From Rhodocyclaceae bacterium (lineage in GTDB: Bacteria > Pseudomonadota > Gammaproteobacteria > Burkholderiales > Rhodocyclaceae), in assembly GCA_028714035.1 (NCBI GenBank), contig JAQTNA010000016.1, forward strand, positions 19,454 to 83,453: a stretch of 64,000 bases of DNA. The letters are read 5' to 3'. How positions within the stretch are numbered: position 1 is the first letter of the stretch; the number at the start of each line of letters is the position of its first letter. Shown here one piece after another: positions 26,515 to 39,595 of this stretch. The position numbers and the translations under genes were made by a program. Below the pieces are notes generated by a model, which searched no databases, was not told the DNA's origin, and saw only the letters and a list, made by a program, of their open reading frames with translations.

Positions 26515-28617
26515 ATGCCCATGGGGACCACTGGGCACGAAGGGGGTTGGACGGCTGCCGCCGATGGGCACGCGGGCGACAAGGCTCGCGTGCTGACCTA
26601 CGTGCTGTCCGTGATCATCCTGTTCTGCCTGGCTTCCGCCCTGATCCTGCCCCTCATCGAGCCCGTCCAGTCCCGGCGTGCCCTGGCGTTCGCCCTGATT
26701 CCGCCGCCGGCCATCGTGGCCCTCTATCTGGCCCATGTCGGCCGGTTGGCCCTGGCGGCCCGTTGGGCCGTGTTCGGCATCTGGGGTGCGCTGACCCTGG
26801 GTATCGCCCTGCATGGCGGCCTGCAGGAACCCCTGGCCCTGGCCTATCCCCTGCTGATCCTGATTGCCGGCATGAGTCTGGGCCTGGCCAGCGTCTTGTG
26901 GCTCACCGGGCTTACCCTGGTGGCGCTTTCGCTGCTGCTCGTGGCCCAGCAGGCGGGGATGCTTGAGCCGGTGCCCCCGGCCAGCCCGGCGTGGATGCTG
27001 ACAAGGGCGGTGCTGGCCAGTCTCGCGGCCGCGGCGCTTGCCAGCAGGCTGCTGGTCGGACTTCGGGGCAAGGTGAGCGCCCTGCTCCAGAGGGGAGACG
27101 AACTGGCGCGCCGCCTGGGGGAGGTGGAGGCGAGGGAGGCGGTCCTGAACCTGGTGATGGAGAACGTGCCGGCCATGATCCATTACGCGGACCGGGATTT
27201 TCTGTGCCTTCTCGCCAACCAGCCTTTCCGCACCTTCTTCGGGCTCGGCGAGAAAGTGGGCCTGGGGGGCGGCTTGAGCGACCTGGTGGGAGCCGAGAAC
27301 CTGGCCCGCTTGCGTCCCCATGCCCTGGGGGCACTGGAAGGTCGGACCGTCGCGCTACGCAGCGAGTTCGTCGGCTCGACCGGCGCCCGGCGCATCTTCG
27401 ATTGCAGTTTCGTGCCGGACCGGAGCCCCGATGGCACGGTGCGGGGTTATTTCGGACAAATGGTGGATGTGACGGAACACCAGGAGGCGGAGGCCGAGTT
27501 GCGGCGCTCGGAAGACAAGTTCTCGCGCATCTTCCACGCCAGCCCCATTCCCATCGCCCTGCTTACCGAGGACGGCCGCCTGCTGGAAGTGAATGACGCC
27601 CTGTGCCGGGAATCGGGCTGGAAGCGGGAGCAGTTGCTGGGGCGTACGACCGTGGAGATGGGTTTGTGGCCAAGCCCACAGGACCGGGAGGACTGGAAGG
27701 AGAAGCTGGTCCGGAACGGACACTATCAAGGCCAGGAATTGCGTCTGATTGACGCCGCCGGCCAGCCCCATTGGGTGCTCGTGTCCAGCGAAATGCTGCC
27801 CCTGGCCGATGGGCCGGCCATCCTTTCCTTCATCGTGGACATGACCGGGCGCAAGCGCGCGGAAGAAGCGATCGCCCAGGCCAACGCCCACCTGGAGCGA
27901 AGGGTCAAGAGTCGCACCGCCGAACTCACCGCCGCCAACAAGGAACTGGAATCCTTCGCCTATTCCGTGTCCCACGATCTGCGCACCCCGCTCAGGAGCC
28001 TGGATGGATTCAGCCACATCCTGCTCACGGATTACGGGGACAAGCTGGGGGAGGAGGGGCGTTCCCACCTGCACCGCATCCGGCGCTCGGCCCAGAGGCT
28101 GGGAATTTTGATAGACGAGTTGCTGCATCTCTCCCGGGTGGCACGTCAGGAGCTGCGGCTGGACAAGGTGGACCTGGGGCGCATGGCCCGCGAAATCCTG
28201 GATGATCTGGCGAACAGCGAGCCGTCAAGGCAGGTCGAGACGGTCGTCTGCCAGGACTGTCCGTGCCCCGAGGGCTGCCGCGCGAAGGGCGATCCGGCCC
28301 TGTTGCGGGGGGTGATGGAGAATCTTCTGGGCAACGCCTGGAAGTACACCTCGAAGAGCGAGGGCGTACGCATTGAATTCGGCTGCCGGGCGGACGGGGA
28401 GCGGCAGCGATATTTCGTGCGGGACAATGGTATCGGATTCGACATGGCCCACGCGAAACGCCTGTTCCTGCCATTCGAGCGCATGCACCACGCCAGCCAG
28501 TTCGAGGGCAGCGGCATAGGGTTGGCCACCGCCGCCCGTATCGTGCGCCGCCACGGTGGGGAGATCGGCGCCCAGGCCGAACCCGGCAAGGGCGCGACTT
28601 TCAGCTTCACCCTCGAG

Positions 28618-28620
<3 letters not shown>
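26515..28620 (+). CDS. PAS-domain sensor histidine kinase with cysteine cluster
   Basis: A 701-residue kinase. Five or so hydrophobic segments (residues 25-180) are followed by two PAS domains (about 205-325 and 335-450), the histidine box SYSVSHDLRTPLRSLDGFS written here as YSVSHDLRTP, and ATPase boxes ENLLGNAWKYT, DNGIGFD and GSGIGLATAARIV. Between the two halves lies C579-Q-D-C582-P-C584-PEG-C588, absent from usual relatives. It has no adjacent regulator and diverges from uvrD, whose start is about 100 bases away. Confidence 0.9.
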
Positions 28621-32006
<3,386 letters not shown>

Positions 32007-32024
32007 GTCGGGATTCATTCCGAC
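32007..32024. repeat. Single REP-like unit
   Basis: GTCGGGATTCATTCCGAC, preceded by the GTAG foot that overlaps the leuS stop, lies between leuS and lptE. It matches the units at 10279 and 44075. Confidence 0.65.
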
Positions 32025-32041
32025 AAATCGGAGGAGGGGCT

Positions 32042-32584
32042 GTGAAGGGTAAAGCGAGTTTCCCGGGGGTGGCCCGGTGGATGTGGGTACTGCTGCTCAC
32101 TCTTGTGCTGGCCGGGTGCGGTTTCCATTTGCGCGGGGCGGGGGGCGGCAAGCCCCTGGCCTTCAAGACCCTGTATCTGGGTGTCGCCGAGCAGTCCGAA
32201 TTGGGCGCTGCGCTGCGGCGCCAGATACTGGCCGTGGGCGGCACGGCCCTGGTGGCCCGGCCCTCCGAGGCGCAGGCCGTCCTGACGGTGGTTGCGGAAG
32301 GCAGGGAAAAGACCATTCTCAGCCTGAATGCCGCCGGCCGGGTGCGGGAATTCCTGCTGCGCCAGCGCTTCGTGTTCCGGGTGCATGACAACCAGGGACA
32401 CGACTTCATTCCCCAGAGCGAAGTCGTGGTCAGCCGGGATATCAGCTACAGCGACTCCGAACTGCTGGCCAAGGCGGCGGAAGAAGCCCTCTTGTACCGG
32501 GACATGGAGCGCGACCTGGTGCAACAGATCATGCGCCGTCTCGCGGCGGCTCAAATGCAGGAAGCAGAAAGCGGTAAGCGGTAA
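32042..32584 (+). CDS. lptE: LPS-assembly lipoprotein LptE
   Basis: Outer-membrane lipoprotein that plugs LptD and helps insert lipopolysaccharide. The 180 residues begin with a signal peptide ending in the lipobox LAGC (Cys at about residue 26), followed by GFHLRG, the conserved LptE mature start. The GTG at 32042 has GAGGAGG just upstream. Position between leuS and holA is the usual one. The final codons (SGKR) are made of the repeat AGCGGTAAGCGG. Confidence 0.93.
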   Translation: MKGKASFPGVARWMWVLLLTLVLAGCGFHLRGAGGGKPLAFKTLYLGVAEQSELGAALRRQILAVGGTALVARPSEAQAVLTVVAEGREKTILSLNAAGRVREFLLRQRFVFRVHDNQGHDFIPQSEVVVSRDISYSDSELLAKAAEEALLYRDMERDLVQQIMRRLAAAQMQEAESGKR

Positions 32585-32653
32585 GCGAAGGCATTTTGCG
32601 CGCCACAGGCGCGGATGCCATTACCGCTCACCCATCACCGCTCCCCGCTCACC
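32569..32653. repeat. GGTAAGCGGTAA palindromic repeat overlapping lptE end and holA start
   Basis: The left arm AAGCGGTAAGCGGTAAGCG includes the lptE stop codon. The inner hairpin (GGCAT...ATGCC around GCGCC) and the right arm (TTACCGCTCACC and related) run up to the holA ATG. The same family is at 38043-38115. It may set the spacing and coupling of lptE and holA. Confidence 0.65.
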
Positions 32654-33706
32654 ATGTTGATACGCCCCGAACAACTTGCCGGCCAGTTGGAAAAGCCCCT
32701 GGCGCCGCTTTGGCTGCTGCATGGGGATGAACCCCTGCTGGTGATCGAGGCGGGGGACGCCATCCGTGCGGCGGCGCGCCGTCAGGGCTACACGGAGCGG
32801 GAGGTACTGGTGGCCGGCCCCGGTTTCCGCTGGGGGGAACTGGCGCTGGCGGCGGGCAACCTGTCCCTGTTCGGCGGCGGCAAGCTGGTGGACCTGCGCA
32901 TCCCCTCGGGCAAACCTGGCCGCGAGGGCGGGGATGCCCTGGCGCGTTATGCCGCCCGGCCGCCCTCGGGCATCGTTACCCTGGTCACCTTGCCGGAAGT
33001 GGAATGGAAGGTGAAGAAGACCGCCTGGTTTTCCGCCCTGTCCGAGGCCGGACTGACCATGGAGCTGAACGCTCCGCCCCTCTCTGCCCTGCCGGACTGG
33101 ATTGCCCGGCGCCTCTCGATTCAGGGGCAACGGGCGGAACGGGCCGCCCTGGAATTCATGGCGGAGCATGTGGAGGGTAATCTCCTGGCGGCGCACCAGG
33201 AGATCCAGAAGCTGGGCCTGCTCCACCCTCGGGGGGAGCTGAGCCTGCCGCAGGTGCAGGACGCGGTGCTGGACGTGGCTCGCTTCGATACGGAAAAGCT
33301 GCGCTTCGCGCTGCTGGCCGGTGATGTGGGGCGTTGCGCCCGGCTGCTGGACGGCCTGGCCGCGGAAGGGGTGGCGCCACCCCTGGTACTCTGGTCGCTC
33401 ACCACGGAAATTCGTGCCCTGGCCCTGTTGCGGGCGGGACTGGATCGCGGGGAGGCCCTGCCCGGCCTCCTGAAGTCCGAACGTATTTTCGATGCCCCCC
33501 GTGTCCAGGCCTTGCAGCACGCGCTGCCCCGCGTGGCCGGCGCCTCCCTGCGGACGGCGCTGCTGCATTCCGCACGTATTGACCGGATCATCAAGGGCGT
33601 GGCCGACGGGCATGTCTGGGACGAATTCCTCCAGCTCTGTCTGCGCCTCGCGCCTCGCCCGAGAAGCAGACCCCCCGGCACGGCGGCGCGCACACCCGGT
33701 GTTTGA
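32654..33706 (+). CDS. holA: DNA polymerase III delta subunit
   Basis: Clamp-loader subunit that opens the beta clamp. The 350 residues show the family N-terminus LIRPEQLAGQLEKPLAPLWLLHGDEPLL, the degenerate P-loop-like region, and VVQDAVLD-type text written here as LPQVQDAVLDVARFDTEKLRFALLAGD. ATG 32654 is preferred to one 13 codons earlier that lies in the repeat. A basic Pro/Arg-rich tail of about 20 residues (PRPRSRPPGTAARTPGV) is longer than in most homologues. Confidence 0.95.
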   Translation: MLIRPEQLAGQLEKPLAPLWLLHGDEPLLVIEAGDAIRAAARRQGYTEREVLVAGPGFRWGELALAAGNLSLFGGGKLVDLRIPSGKPGREGGDALARYAARPPSGIVTLVTLPEVEWKVKKTAWFSALSEAGLTMELNAPPLSALPDWIARRLSIQGQRAERAALEFMAEHVEGNLLAAHQEIQKLGLLHPRGELSLPQVQDAVLDVARFDTEKLRFALLAGDVGRCARLLDGLAAEGVAPPLVLWSLTTEIRALALLRAGLDRGEALPGLLKSERIFDAPRVQALQHALPRVAGASLRTALLHSARIDRIIKGVADGHVWDEFLQLCLRLAPRPRSRPPGTAARTPGV

Positions 33707-33826
33707 GATTCATGGGCGCCTCGCCCATCCCGCCACGAAGTGTGGCTTTCCCCTGCCGTCCTGATGCTGGCGCCCGGTTGGGAAAGAAGTTATAGTCCGG
33801 GAGTCAAAGTGCCGCGAGGCTCTGCC

Positions 33827-35044
33827 ATGAAGAAACTGACCCGTCGTGTCGGCAGCATGCTTGTCCTCTGCGCTCTTGTTTCCCTGCCCCTGGCCGGGCA
33901 GGGGGCGGAAGGCGAGACCCCCGATCTTGCCTTGCGGGGGTTCGGGACTCTCGGTGTTGCGCGCTCCGATAACGGCAATGCGGAATTCGTGCGTGACCTG
34001 TCCCAGCCCAATGGTATCGGCCGGAACTGGTCTGCCCGCGGCGACAGCCTGTTCGGCCTGCAAGCCAATTATCGCGTGGCGGACAACCTGGAAGCGGTGG
34101 CCCAGGGCGTCAGCCACTATCGCTATGATGGCAGTTTCTCGCCGGAACTGACCTGGGCCTACCTGAAATTCGAACCGAGCCCGGACATGATGTTGCGTGC
34201 GGGCCGTTTCGGCACCGAGTTCTTCATGCTGGCCGATTCCCGCTCGGTGGGCTACTCCTACCTCACGGTGCGCCCGCCGGTGGATTTCTTCGGCAATCTG
34301 CCCATGAATTACGTGGATGGCGTCTTCGGGCGCTTTACCCGCCGACTGGAAAGCGGCCTGGTGCGGGCCGAACTCTACACCGGCCTGGCAAGAGAGAAAT
34401 TGCCGACGAAAGGCGAATTTCTGGACCTGGCGGGATCCCGTCTCAATGGTGTGTCCCTGGATTTCCAGCAAGGGCCCTGGCAGGCGCGCCTGAGCTATGC
34501 GCAACTGCGGTTCCAGAACGGGACGCCCATGCCGGGCCTGACCGGTCCGCTCATCGCCACCGGCCTGCCCTCGGCCATTGGCGCGGCCCAGGCCCTGAAC
34601 CTGGCCGGAACCTATGTCCATTACCGTGCCTTTGGCGTGGCCTACGATGACGGCGCCTGGCAGGCGCAATGCGATCTCAATTCCACCTTGCGCGACAGCG
34701 TGCTGTGGGAAGACTTAACCTCCGGCTATCTCATCGTCGGGCGCAGGGTGGGCAAGTGGACGCCCTTCCTCGGCTACTCCTGGACCCGTTCCGGGCCCAA
34801 GACCCTGGATACCGGTGTCCCGGCGCTGAACCCTGCGGTGGCCGGCGTTCTGGCCTTCTCCCATCAGGACCAGCACACCGTGATCCTGGGGGGGCGCTGG
34901 GATTGGCGGCATAACATGGACTTGAAGGCCCAACTGGATATCGTGCGGGGCAGCGCTTCCAGTGTCGCCCTGGTGCAGAACGCCACGCCGGCCTGGGATG
35001 GGCACATCCGGGTGTTCACCCTCGCCCTGGATTTCGTCTTCTGA
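33827..35044 (+). CDS. Outer-membrane porin-like protein
   Basis: A 405-residue beta-barrel protein with a signal peptide ending AGQGAEG and a terminal Phe (VFTLALDFVF). LRGFGTLGVARSDNGNAEFVRD, LTWAYLKFEPSPDMMLRAGRFG and FLGYSWTRSGPKTLD are porin-like strands. It is only distantly like the barrel at 8505-9677. Its stop is five bases before the PstS-like gene, so the two form an operon that probably extends to the GGDEF-EAL gene. Confidence 0.82.
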   Translation: MKKLTRRVGSMLVLCALVSLPLAGQGAEGETPDLALRGFGTLGVARSDNGNAEFVRDLSQPNGIGRNWSARGDSLFGLQANYRVADNLEAVAQGVSHYRYDGSFSPELTWAYLKFEPSPDMMLRAGRFGTEFFMLADSRSVGYSYLTVRPPVDFFGNLPMNYVDGVFGRFTRRLESGLVRAELYTGLAREKLPTKGEFLDLAGSRLNGVSLDFQQGPWQARLSYAQLRFQNGTPMPGLTGPLIATGLPSAIGAAQALNLAGTYVHYRAFGVAYDDGAWQAQCDLNSTLRDSVLWEDLTSGYLIVGRRVGKWTPFLGYSWTRSGPKTLDTGVPALNPAVAGVLAFSHQDQHTVILGGRWDWRHNMDLKAQLDIVRGSASSVALVQNATPAWDGHIRVFTLALDFVF

Positions 35045-35049
35045 GCATC

Positions 35050-35481
35050 ATGGTGGGGTTCCAGCGCATTTTCTTCTTGTTGGCAGTGGGCCTGTTGCTC
35101 CTGCCCCAAGCTGCGGTCGCGGGCGTGATGGTGGTGGTCAATCCCAGGAGCAGCGTGGATCATCTGAGCCGGGATGACGTGATCAATATCTTCATGGGGC
35201 GTTTTCGGCAACTGCCCAATGGTCTGCCCGCGAGCCCGGTGGACCTGCCGGTCACGGAGCGTGCGAAACCCGAGTTTTACCGCCTGCTGGTGGGCAAGGA
35301 CATGGATCAGATCGCCGCCTACTGGTCGCGTCTGGTCTTTACCGGTCGCACCGCTCCGCCCATGCAGGCCGGCAGCGTGGAAGACATGATCCGTTACCTG
35401 AATGCCAACCCGGGCGCGGTCGGTTACATGGACAGCAACGATGTGGATAGGCGGGTGAAGGCCGTGCTGGAACTGAAATGA
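35050..35481 (+). CDS. Small PstS-like periplasmic phosphate-binding protein
   Basis: A 143-residue exported protein (signal peptide to AAVAG). It contains one lobe of the PstS/PBP-like fold: VVVNPRSSVDHLSRDDVINIFMGRFRQLPNG, FYRLLVGKDMDQIAAYWSRLVFTGR and NANPGAVGYMDSNDVD. It is about half the size of a transport PstS and no ABC permease or ATPase is nearby, so a sensing role is more likely than uptake. Ligand is unproven. Confidence 0.8.
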   Translation: MVGFQRIFFLLAVGLLLLPQAAVAGVMVVVNPRSSVDHLSRDDVINIFMGRFRQLPNGLPASPVDLPVTERAKPEFYRLLVGKDMDQIAAYWSRLVFTGRTAPPMQAGSVEDMIRYLNANPGAVGYMDSNDVDRRVKAVLELK

Positions 35482-35506
35482 GGCCTGATTCTGGAGAAGC
35501 AGCTTG

Positions 35507-35629
35507 AACCGCAGAGGCGCGGAGGCGCAGCGGAAAGCTTTAGGGCTTGAGGTCGGTGTGATGCTGCTTTGCCTCCTGGGTAAGGCAATGATTTCCGACA
35601 AGTTTACGTTTTCTCCGCGCCTCTGCGGT
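35507..35629. mobile_element. Short AACCGCAGAG inverted-repeat element (C)
   Basis: A 123-bp element with a left end AACCGCAGAGGCGCGGAG and an inverted right end finishing CGCGCCTCTGCGGT. About 75 bases of interior hold no gene and no similarity to GxxExxY was seen. It splits the pstS-like gene from the GGDEF-EAL gene, just 18 bases before the latter start. Confidence 0.72.
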
Positions 35630-35647
35630 GAATGAATTGGTGCTTCC

Positions 35648-38047
35648 ATGACCCGCATCTGGAAAAGAAGCATCCTCGGCGGCACCTTCTTCGCGGTGGC
35701 CATGGTGGCGCTCGTGGTGGGCTCCCTGTTCGTGATGGTGACCTTGAAGATCACGGACGAAAGGGCCACGAACCGGGCCAATACCCGGCTCATGGAACTG
35801 ATGGCTTCGGCGGAACAGACGGCGGCCATCGCCTGTTTTGCCAATGACGTTACGCTGGCCACGGAAACGGCCCGTGGACTGACGCTCTCCAGCGATGTTC
35901 TGGACGTGGCCGTCATTTCCGGCGGCAGGGAACTGGCCCGTGTATTCCGCAAGGGCGCAAGGCAACCCCCGGGCAACGTTCCTCTTCCCGGGCGCCTGGT
36001 TGCGCCCCTCTATTCGCCGTTCAACCCTTCCGAAAAAATCGGCGAACTGCGCCTGGATCCGAACCTGGAGAGCATCCGCGCCACGGTTTTCGAGGAAATC
36101 CGATACGTTGCCCTGCTCCTGGTCCTGCTGGCGGCCGCCATGGTCAGCGCCGTGGCGGCCGTGCTGGGTGTGCTGGTGGTGCGTCCGGTAAAAACCATGT
36201 CGGATCAGCTGCACGTCATGGATGCCGGTGCCGGGGAACGCCTGCCCGTGCCCCGTGGCCACGAGGAGAGCGAGCTCGGGCGCCTGGCCGGGGACATCAA
36301 CGGCCTGACCGGCAAGCTGGTCGCCGCCGCCATGAAGGAACACGAACTGCGCCTCCAGCGCGAACTGGACGAGCGCAAGTACCGGGCCATCTTCGATAAT
36401 GTGGAGGCCGGGATATTTCTCGTGGACGGGGAATTTCGTCTCAAGTCCTTCAATCCGGCCTTTGGCCGGCTGATGCGCCTTGCCCTGGCCGAGAGATATC
36501 GGGAGATTGCCGGCTTCCGTCTGTCCGAGTTGCCCTGGCTCGACGGGGAGGGGCTTGCCGCCCTGGTGAACGGCTGCCTTGCCGACAATGCGGCCAGGAG
36601 CGATGACCTGGAACTGGACCTCGCCGAAGGTGGGCGGCGCTGGTTCAATCTGGTGCTGCGTCCCGTGGGCGAGGGGCTGGCTCAGGGCATGGCGAGCGAC
36701 GTGACGGAACGGCGGCTGGCGGAACAGAAGGCGCGTCAACAACTGGTGACCGATGATCTGACCTCGGTGGCCAATCGCGCCGGGCTGGAGGCTGTTCTGC
36801 GCGCCCGGATCGAGGCCCATGCCTCGGCGGAGCACACCGAGTTTGCCCTGCTGCTGGTGGATCTGGATGGTTTCAAGCGGGTAAACGATGCCCTGGGCTT
36901 GCCGGTGGGCGATGAAATCCTGCGCAACACGGCGCGGCGCCTGCAATCCTGCCTCTATGAGGAGGACGTGGTGGCGCGCATGGGCGGCGATGAATTCGCG
37001 GTGATTGCCCGGGCCGGCACGGGGGAAGAGGGGGTGGCCCGTGTCGCCGAGCGCATCGTTTCGGTGCTCAATTTTAGTTTCCTCGTGGCGGATGCGCCGG
37101 CCCAACTGGGGGCCAGCGTCGGGGTCGCCCTCTTTCCGGGCGACGGCCGGGATGTGCCGACCCTGCTGCGCAACGCCGAGTTGGCGCTGGACCGGGCGCG
37201 GGCCAACGGCGGGCACCGCTGCCAGTTCTTCGATTCCTCCATGGCCCAGGCGGCGCAGGCCTTGCGGCGGCTGGATACGGACATGCACCTGGCGGTACGG
37301 CGCCACGAGTTCCGCCTGTTCCTTCAGCCCATCGTCAATCTGCTGGAAAGACGCCTGGTGGGCGCGGAAGCCCTGCTGCGCTGGCAGCACAAGGAGCGCG
37401 GCATGGTGCCGCCGGACGCCTTCATTCCGGTGGCGGAGGAGACCGGCTTCATCCGGGAGATCGGCTTGTGGGTGCTGGAAGCGGCCTGTCAGCAGCTCGC
37501 CCTGTGGCAGGGGGAGGGGCAGGAATACTACCTTTCCATCAACATATCCGGGCGCCAGGTGCCCGATGGCCTGACGCCCGCCATGCTGTTGGACGCGACG
37601 CGACGTCACGGCATCGTGCCCGAGAGGCTGGTGCTGGAAATCACGGAAGGCGTGCTGATCAACGACATGGTCAAGGCCCAGTCCTGGCTGGCCGAGGTGC
37701 ACGAGAAGGGCTTTCGCATCTACCTGGATGACTTCGGCACCGGCTACTCCTCCCTCTCCTACCTCAAGCGCTTCCCGGTGGATACGGTGAAGGTGGATCA
37801 GTCCTTCGTGCGCGACATGAGCGACGACAGCAGCGACCGGAAACTGGTGGAGGCCGTGGTGGCCATGGCCCACAGCCTGGACATGCAGGTGGTGGCCGAG
37901 GGGGTGGAGAATGCCACCCAGGCCCGCTTGCTCAGGGACATGGGCTGCTGCCACGCCCAGGGCTATTACTTCTCCCGCCCCGTTCCGGCGCAGGACTTTG
38001 CCGCCGTGGCGGAAGAAATTACCCGCCGCTTCGCCCTGGAACAGTAA
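35648..38047 (+). CDS. Membrane GGDEF-EAL cyclic-di-GMP enzyme with periplasmic sensor
   Basis: A 799-residue inner-membrane protein. TM1 (about residues 10-32), a periplasmic CHASE8-like domain (33-155), TM2, HAMP, a PAS domain (about 245-365), GGDEF (ARMGGDEFAVIAR) and EAL (GAEALLRWQHKERG, LEITEGVL, DDFGTGYSSLSYLKRFPVDTVKVDQSF) follow. Both catalytic signatures are intact, so it could make or degrade cyclic-di-GMP. The usual inhibitory RxxD before GGDEF is missing. The upstream periplasmic binding protein is a plausible input. Confidence 0.93.
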   Translation: MTRIWKRSILGGTFFAVAMVALVVGSLFVMVTLKITDERATNRANTRLMELMASAEQTAAIACFANDVTLATETARGLTLSSDVLDVAVISGGRELARVFRKGARQPPGNVPLPGRLVAPLYSPFNPSEKIGELRLDPNLESIRATVFEEIRYVALLLVLLAAAMVSAVAAVLGVLVVRPVKTMSDQLHVMDAGAGERLPVPRGHEESELGRLAGDINGLTGKLVAAAMKEHELRLQRELDERKYRAIFDNVEAGIFLVDGEFRLKSFNPAFGRLMRLALAERYREIAGFRLSELPWLDGEGLAALVNGCLADNAARSDDLELDLAEGGRRWFNLVLRPVGEGLAQGMASDVTERRLAEQKARQQLVTDDLTSVANRAGLEAVLRARIEAHASAEHTEFALLLVDLDGFKRVNDALGLPVGDEILRNTARRLQSCLYEEDVVARMGGDEFAVIARAGTGEEGVARVAERIVSVLNFSFLVADAPAQLGASVGVALFPGDGRDVPTLLRNAELALDRARANGGHRCQFFDSSMAQAAQALRRLDTDMHLAVRRHEFRLFLQPIVNLLERRLVGAEALLRWQHKERGMVPPDAFIPVAEETGFIREIGLWVLEAACQQLALWQGEGQEYYLSINISGRQVPDGLTPAMLLDATRRHGIVPERLVLEITEGVLINDMVKAQSWLAEVHEKGFRIYLDDFGTGYSSLSYLKRFPVDTVKVDQSFVRDMSDDSSDRKLVEAVVAMAHSLDMQVVAEGVENATQARLLRDMGCCHAQGYYFSRPVPAQDFAAVAEEITRRFALEQ

Positions 38048-38115
38048 GCGGTGAGCGGTAATAGCATCCGCGCCTGCGGTGCGCAGATTTTTCCGCTCAC
38101 CGCTTACCGCTCACC
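38043..38115. repeat. GGTGAGCGGTAA palindromic repeat
   Basis: The left arm TAAGCGGTGAGCGGTAA overlaps the stop of the GGDEF-EAL gene; the right arm CCGCTCACCGCTTACCGC and following lies about 45 bases before proA. Inner GCATCCGCGCCTGCGGTGCG matches the repeat at 32569-32653 in inverse orientation. Confidence 0.7.
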
Positions 38116-38177
38116 AATAACATCCGTCTGCTAGACTTTCAACTTCCGCCTGACGGCGCGTCAAGATTGAGGAATTT

Positions 38178-39434
38178 ATGGACATCAAGGATTACATGCA
38201 GAACCTGGGACGGCAGGCGCGCGCCGCCTCCCGGCTCATGGCGTGCGCCGACACCCGCTCCAAGAACCGGGCGCTTCTCGCCCTGGCCTCGGCCATCCGG
38301 CGCGATGGGGCGCTGATTCTCGCCGCCAACCGCGAGGACCTGGCGGCCGCCCGGGCGGCCGGACTGGAGCCGGCCATGATTGATCGCCTGACGCTCTCGG
38401 AGAAGAGCGTGGCGGCCATGGCGGAGGGGGTCGAGCAGATCGCCTCTCTCGCGGACCCCATCGGCGAGATGTCCGACCTGCGTTTCCGGCCCAGCGGCAT
38501 CCAGGTGGGCCACATGCGCGTGCCCCTGGGCGTGATCGGCATCATCTACGAGGCCCGGCCCAACGTCACGGTGGATGCCGCCGGACTGTGCCTGAAGTCG
38601 GGCAACGCCGCCATCCTGCGCGGCGGCTCGGAGGCCATACGCTGCAACCGGGTGCTGGCGGGCCTGGTGCGCGAGGGACTGGCGGCGGCGGGCCTGCCGG
38701 AGACGGCGGTGCAGGTGGTGGATACCACCGACCGGGCGGCGGTGGGCGAGCTCATCACCATGCGGGAATTCGTGGATGTGATCGTGCCCCGGGGGGGCAA
38801 GGGGCTCATCGCCCGGCTGCTCAAGGAATCCCGCGTGCCCATGATCCAGCACCTGGATGGCAACTGCCACGTGTACCTGGAAACGGAAGCGGACCCGGAA
38901 AAGGCGCTGAAGATCGTGGAAAACGCCAAGACCCAGCGCCTGGGCACCTGCAACACGGCCGAGTCGCTCCTGGTGGATCGCTCGGTGGCGGCAAGCCTGC
39001 TGCCGCCCGTGTGCGCGATGCTGACGGCCAAGGGCGTGGAAATCCGCGGCTGCCCGGAAACCTGCGCCCTGGTGCCACAGGCGAAACCGGCCACGGAGGA
39101 GGACTATTACACGGAATACCTGGCCGCCATCATCTCGGTGAAGGTGGTGGACGGGCTGGACGCGGCCATCGCCCACATCAACCAGTATTCCTCCGGGCAC
39201 ACCGAGGCCATCGTTACCGAGAACTACACCCGGGCCATGCGCTTCCTGCGGGAAGTGGACTCCAGTTCGGTCATGGTGAATGCCTCCACCCGCTTCGCCG
39301 ACGGCTTCGAATACGGCCTGGGGGCGGAGATCGGCATCTCCACCGACAAGATCCACGCCCGGGGGCCGGTGGGCCTGGAGGGCCTCACCTCCCGGAAATG
39401 GGTGGTGTTGGGCAATGGGCAAGTGAGAGGTTAA
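38178..39434 (+). CDS. proA: Gamma-glutamyl phosphate reductase
   Basis: NADPH-dependent reduction of glutamyl-5-phosphate in proline synthesis. The 418 residues show the aldehyde-dehydrogenase-like NAD domain ([30 protein letters not shown]), the catalytic Cys in [13 protein letters not shown], and the end [28 protein letters not shown] ribosome site precedes the ATG. proB is not adjacent. Confidence 0.97.
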   Translation: MDIKDYMQNLGRQARAASRLMACADTRSKNRALLALASAIRRDGALILAANREDLAAARAAGLEPAMIDRLTLSEKSVAAMAEGVEQIASLADPIGEMSDLRFRPSGIQVGHMRVPLGVIGIIYEARPNVTVDAAGLCLKSGNAAILRGGSEAIRCNRVLAGLVREGLAAAGLPETAVQVVDTTDRAAVGELITMREFVDVIVPRGGKGLIARLLKESRVPMIQHLDGNCHVYLETEADPEKALKIVENAKTQRLGTCNTAESLLVDRSVAASLLPPVCAMLTAKGVEIRGCPETCALVPQAKPATEEDYYTEYLAAIISVKVVDGLDAAIAHINQYSSGHTEAIVTENYTRAMRFLREVDSSSVMVNASTRFADGFEYGLGAEIGISTDKIHARGPVGLEGLTSRKWVVLGNGQVRG

Positions 39435-39454
39435 TACAAGAACCAAGGCAAATT

Positions 39455-39573
39455 AACCGCAGAGGCGCAGAGACGCGGAGAAAACCATTCAGTGCGCCGT
39501 GACATGGCGCCGTGCGCAGTGGATTTACTACAACTGTCGTGCCTTACCTCTGCGCCTCCGCGTCTCTGCGGTT
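39455..39573. mobile_element. Short AACCGCAGAG inverted-repeat element (D)
   Basis: A 119-bp element with a 26-base left end starting AACCGCAGAGGCGCAGAG and a matching inverted right end at 39548-39573. The interior holds no gene. It lies between proA and ogt. Confidence 0.75.
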
Positions 39574-39595
39574 CAAACCGTTTTTTCCAGAACTT

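Noticed and set aside
35540..37954. About 800-codon open frame opposite the GGDEF-EAL gene
   Set aside because: Shadow frame with low-complexity His/Gln/Gly text. The + strand protein has intact catalytic motifs and accounts for the coding signal.
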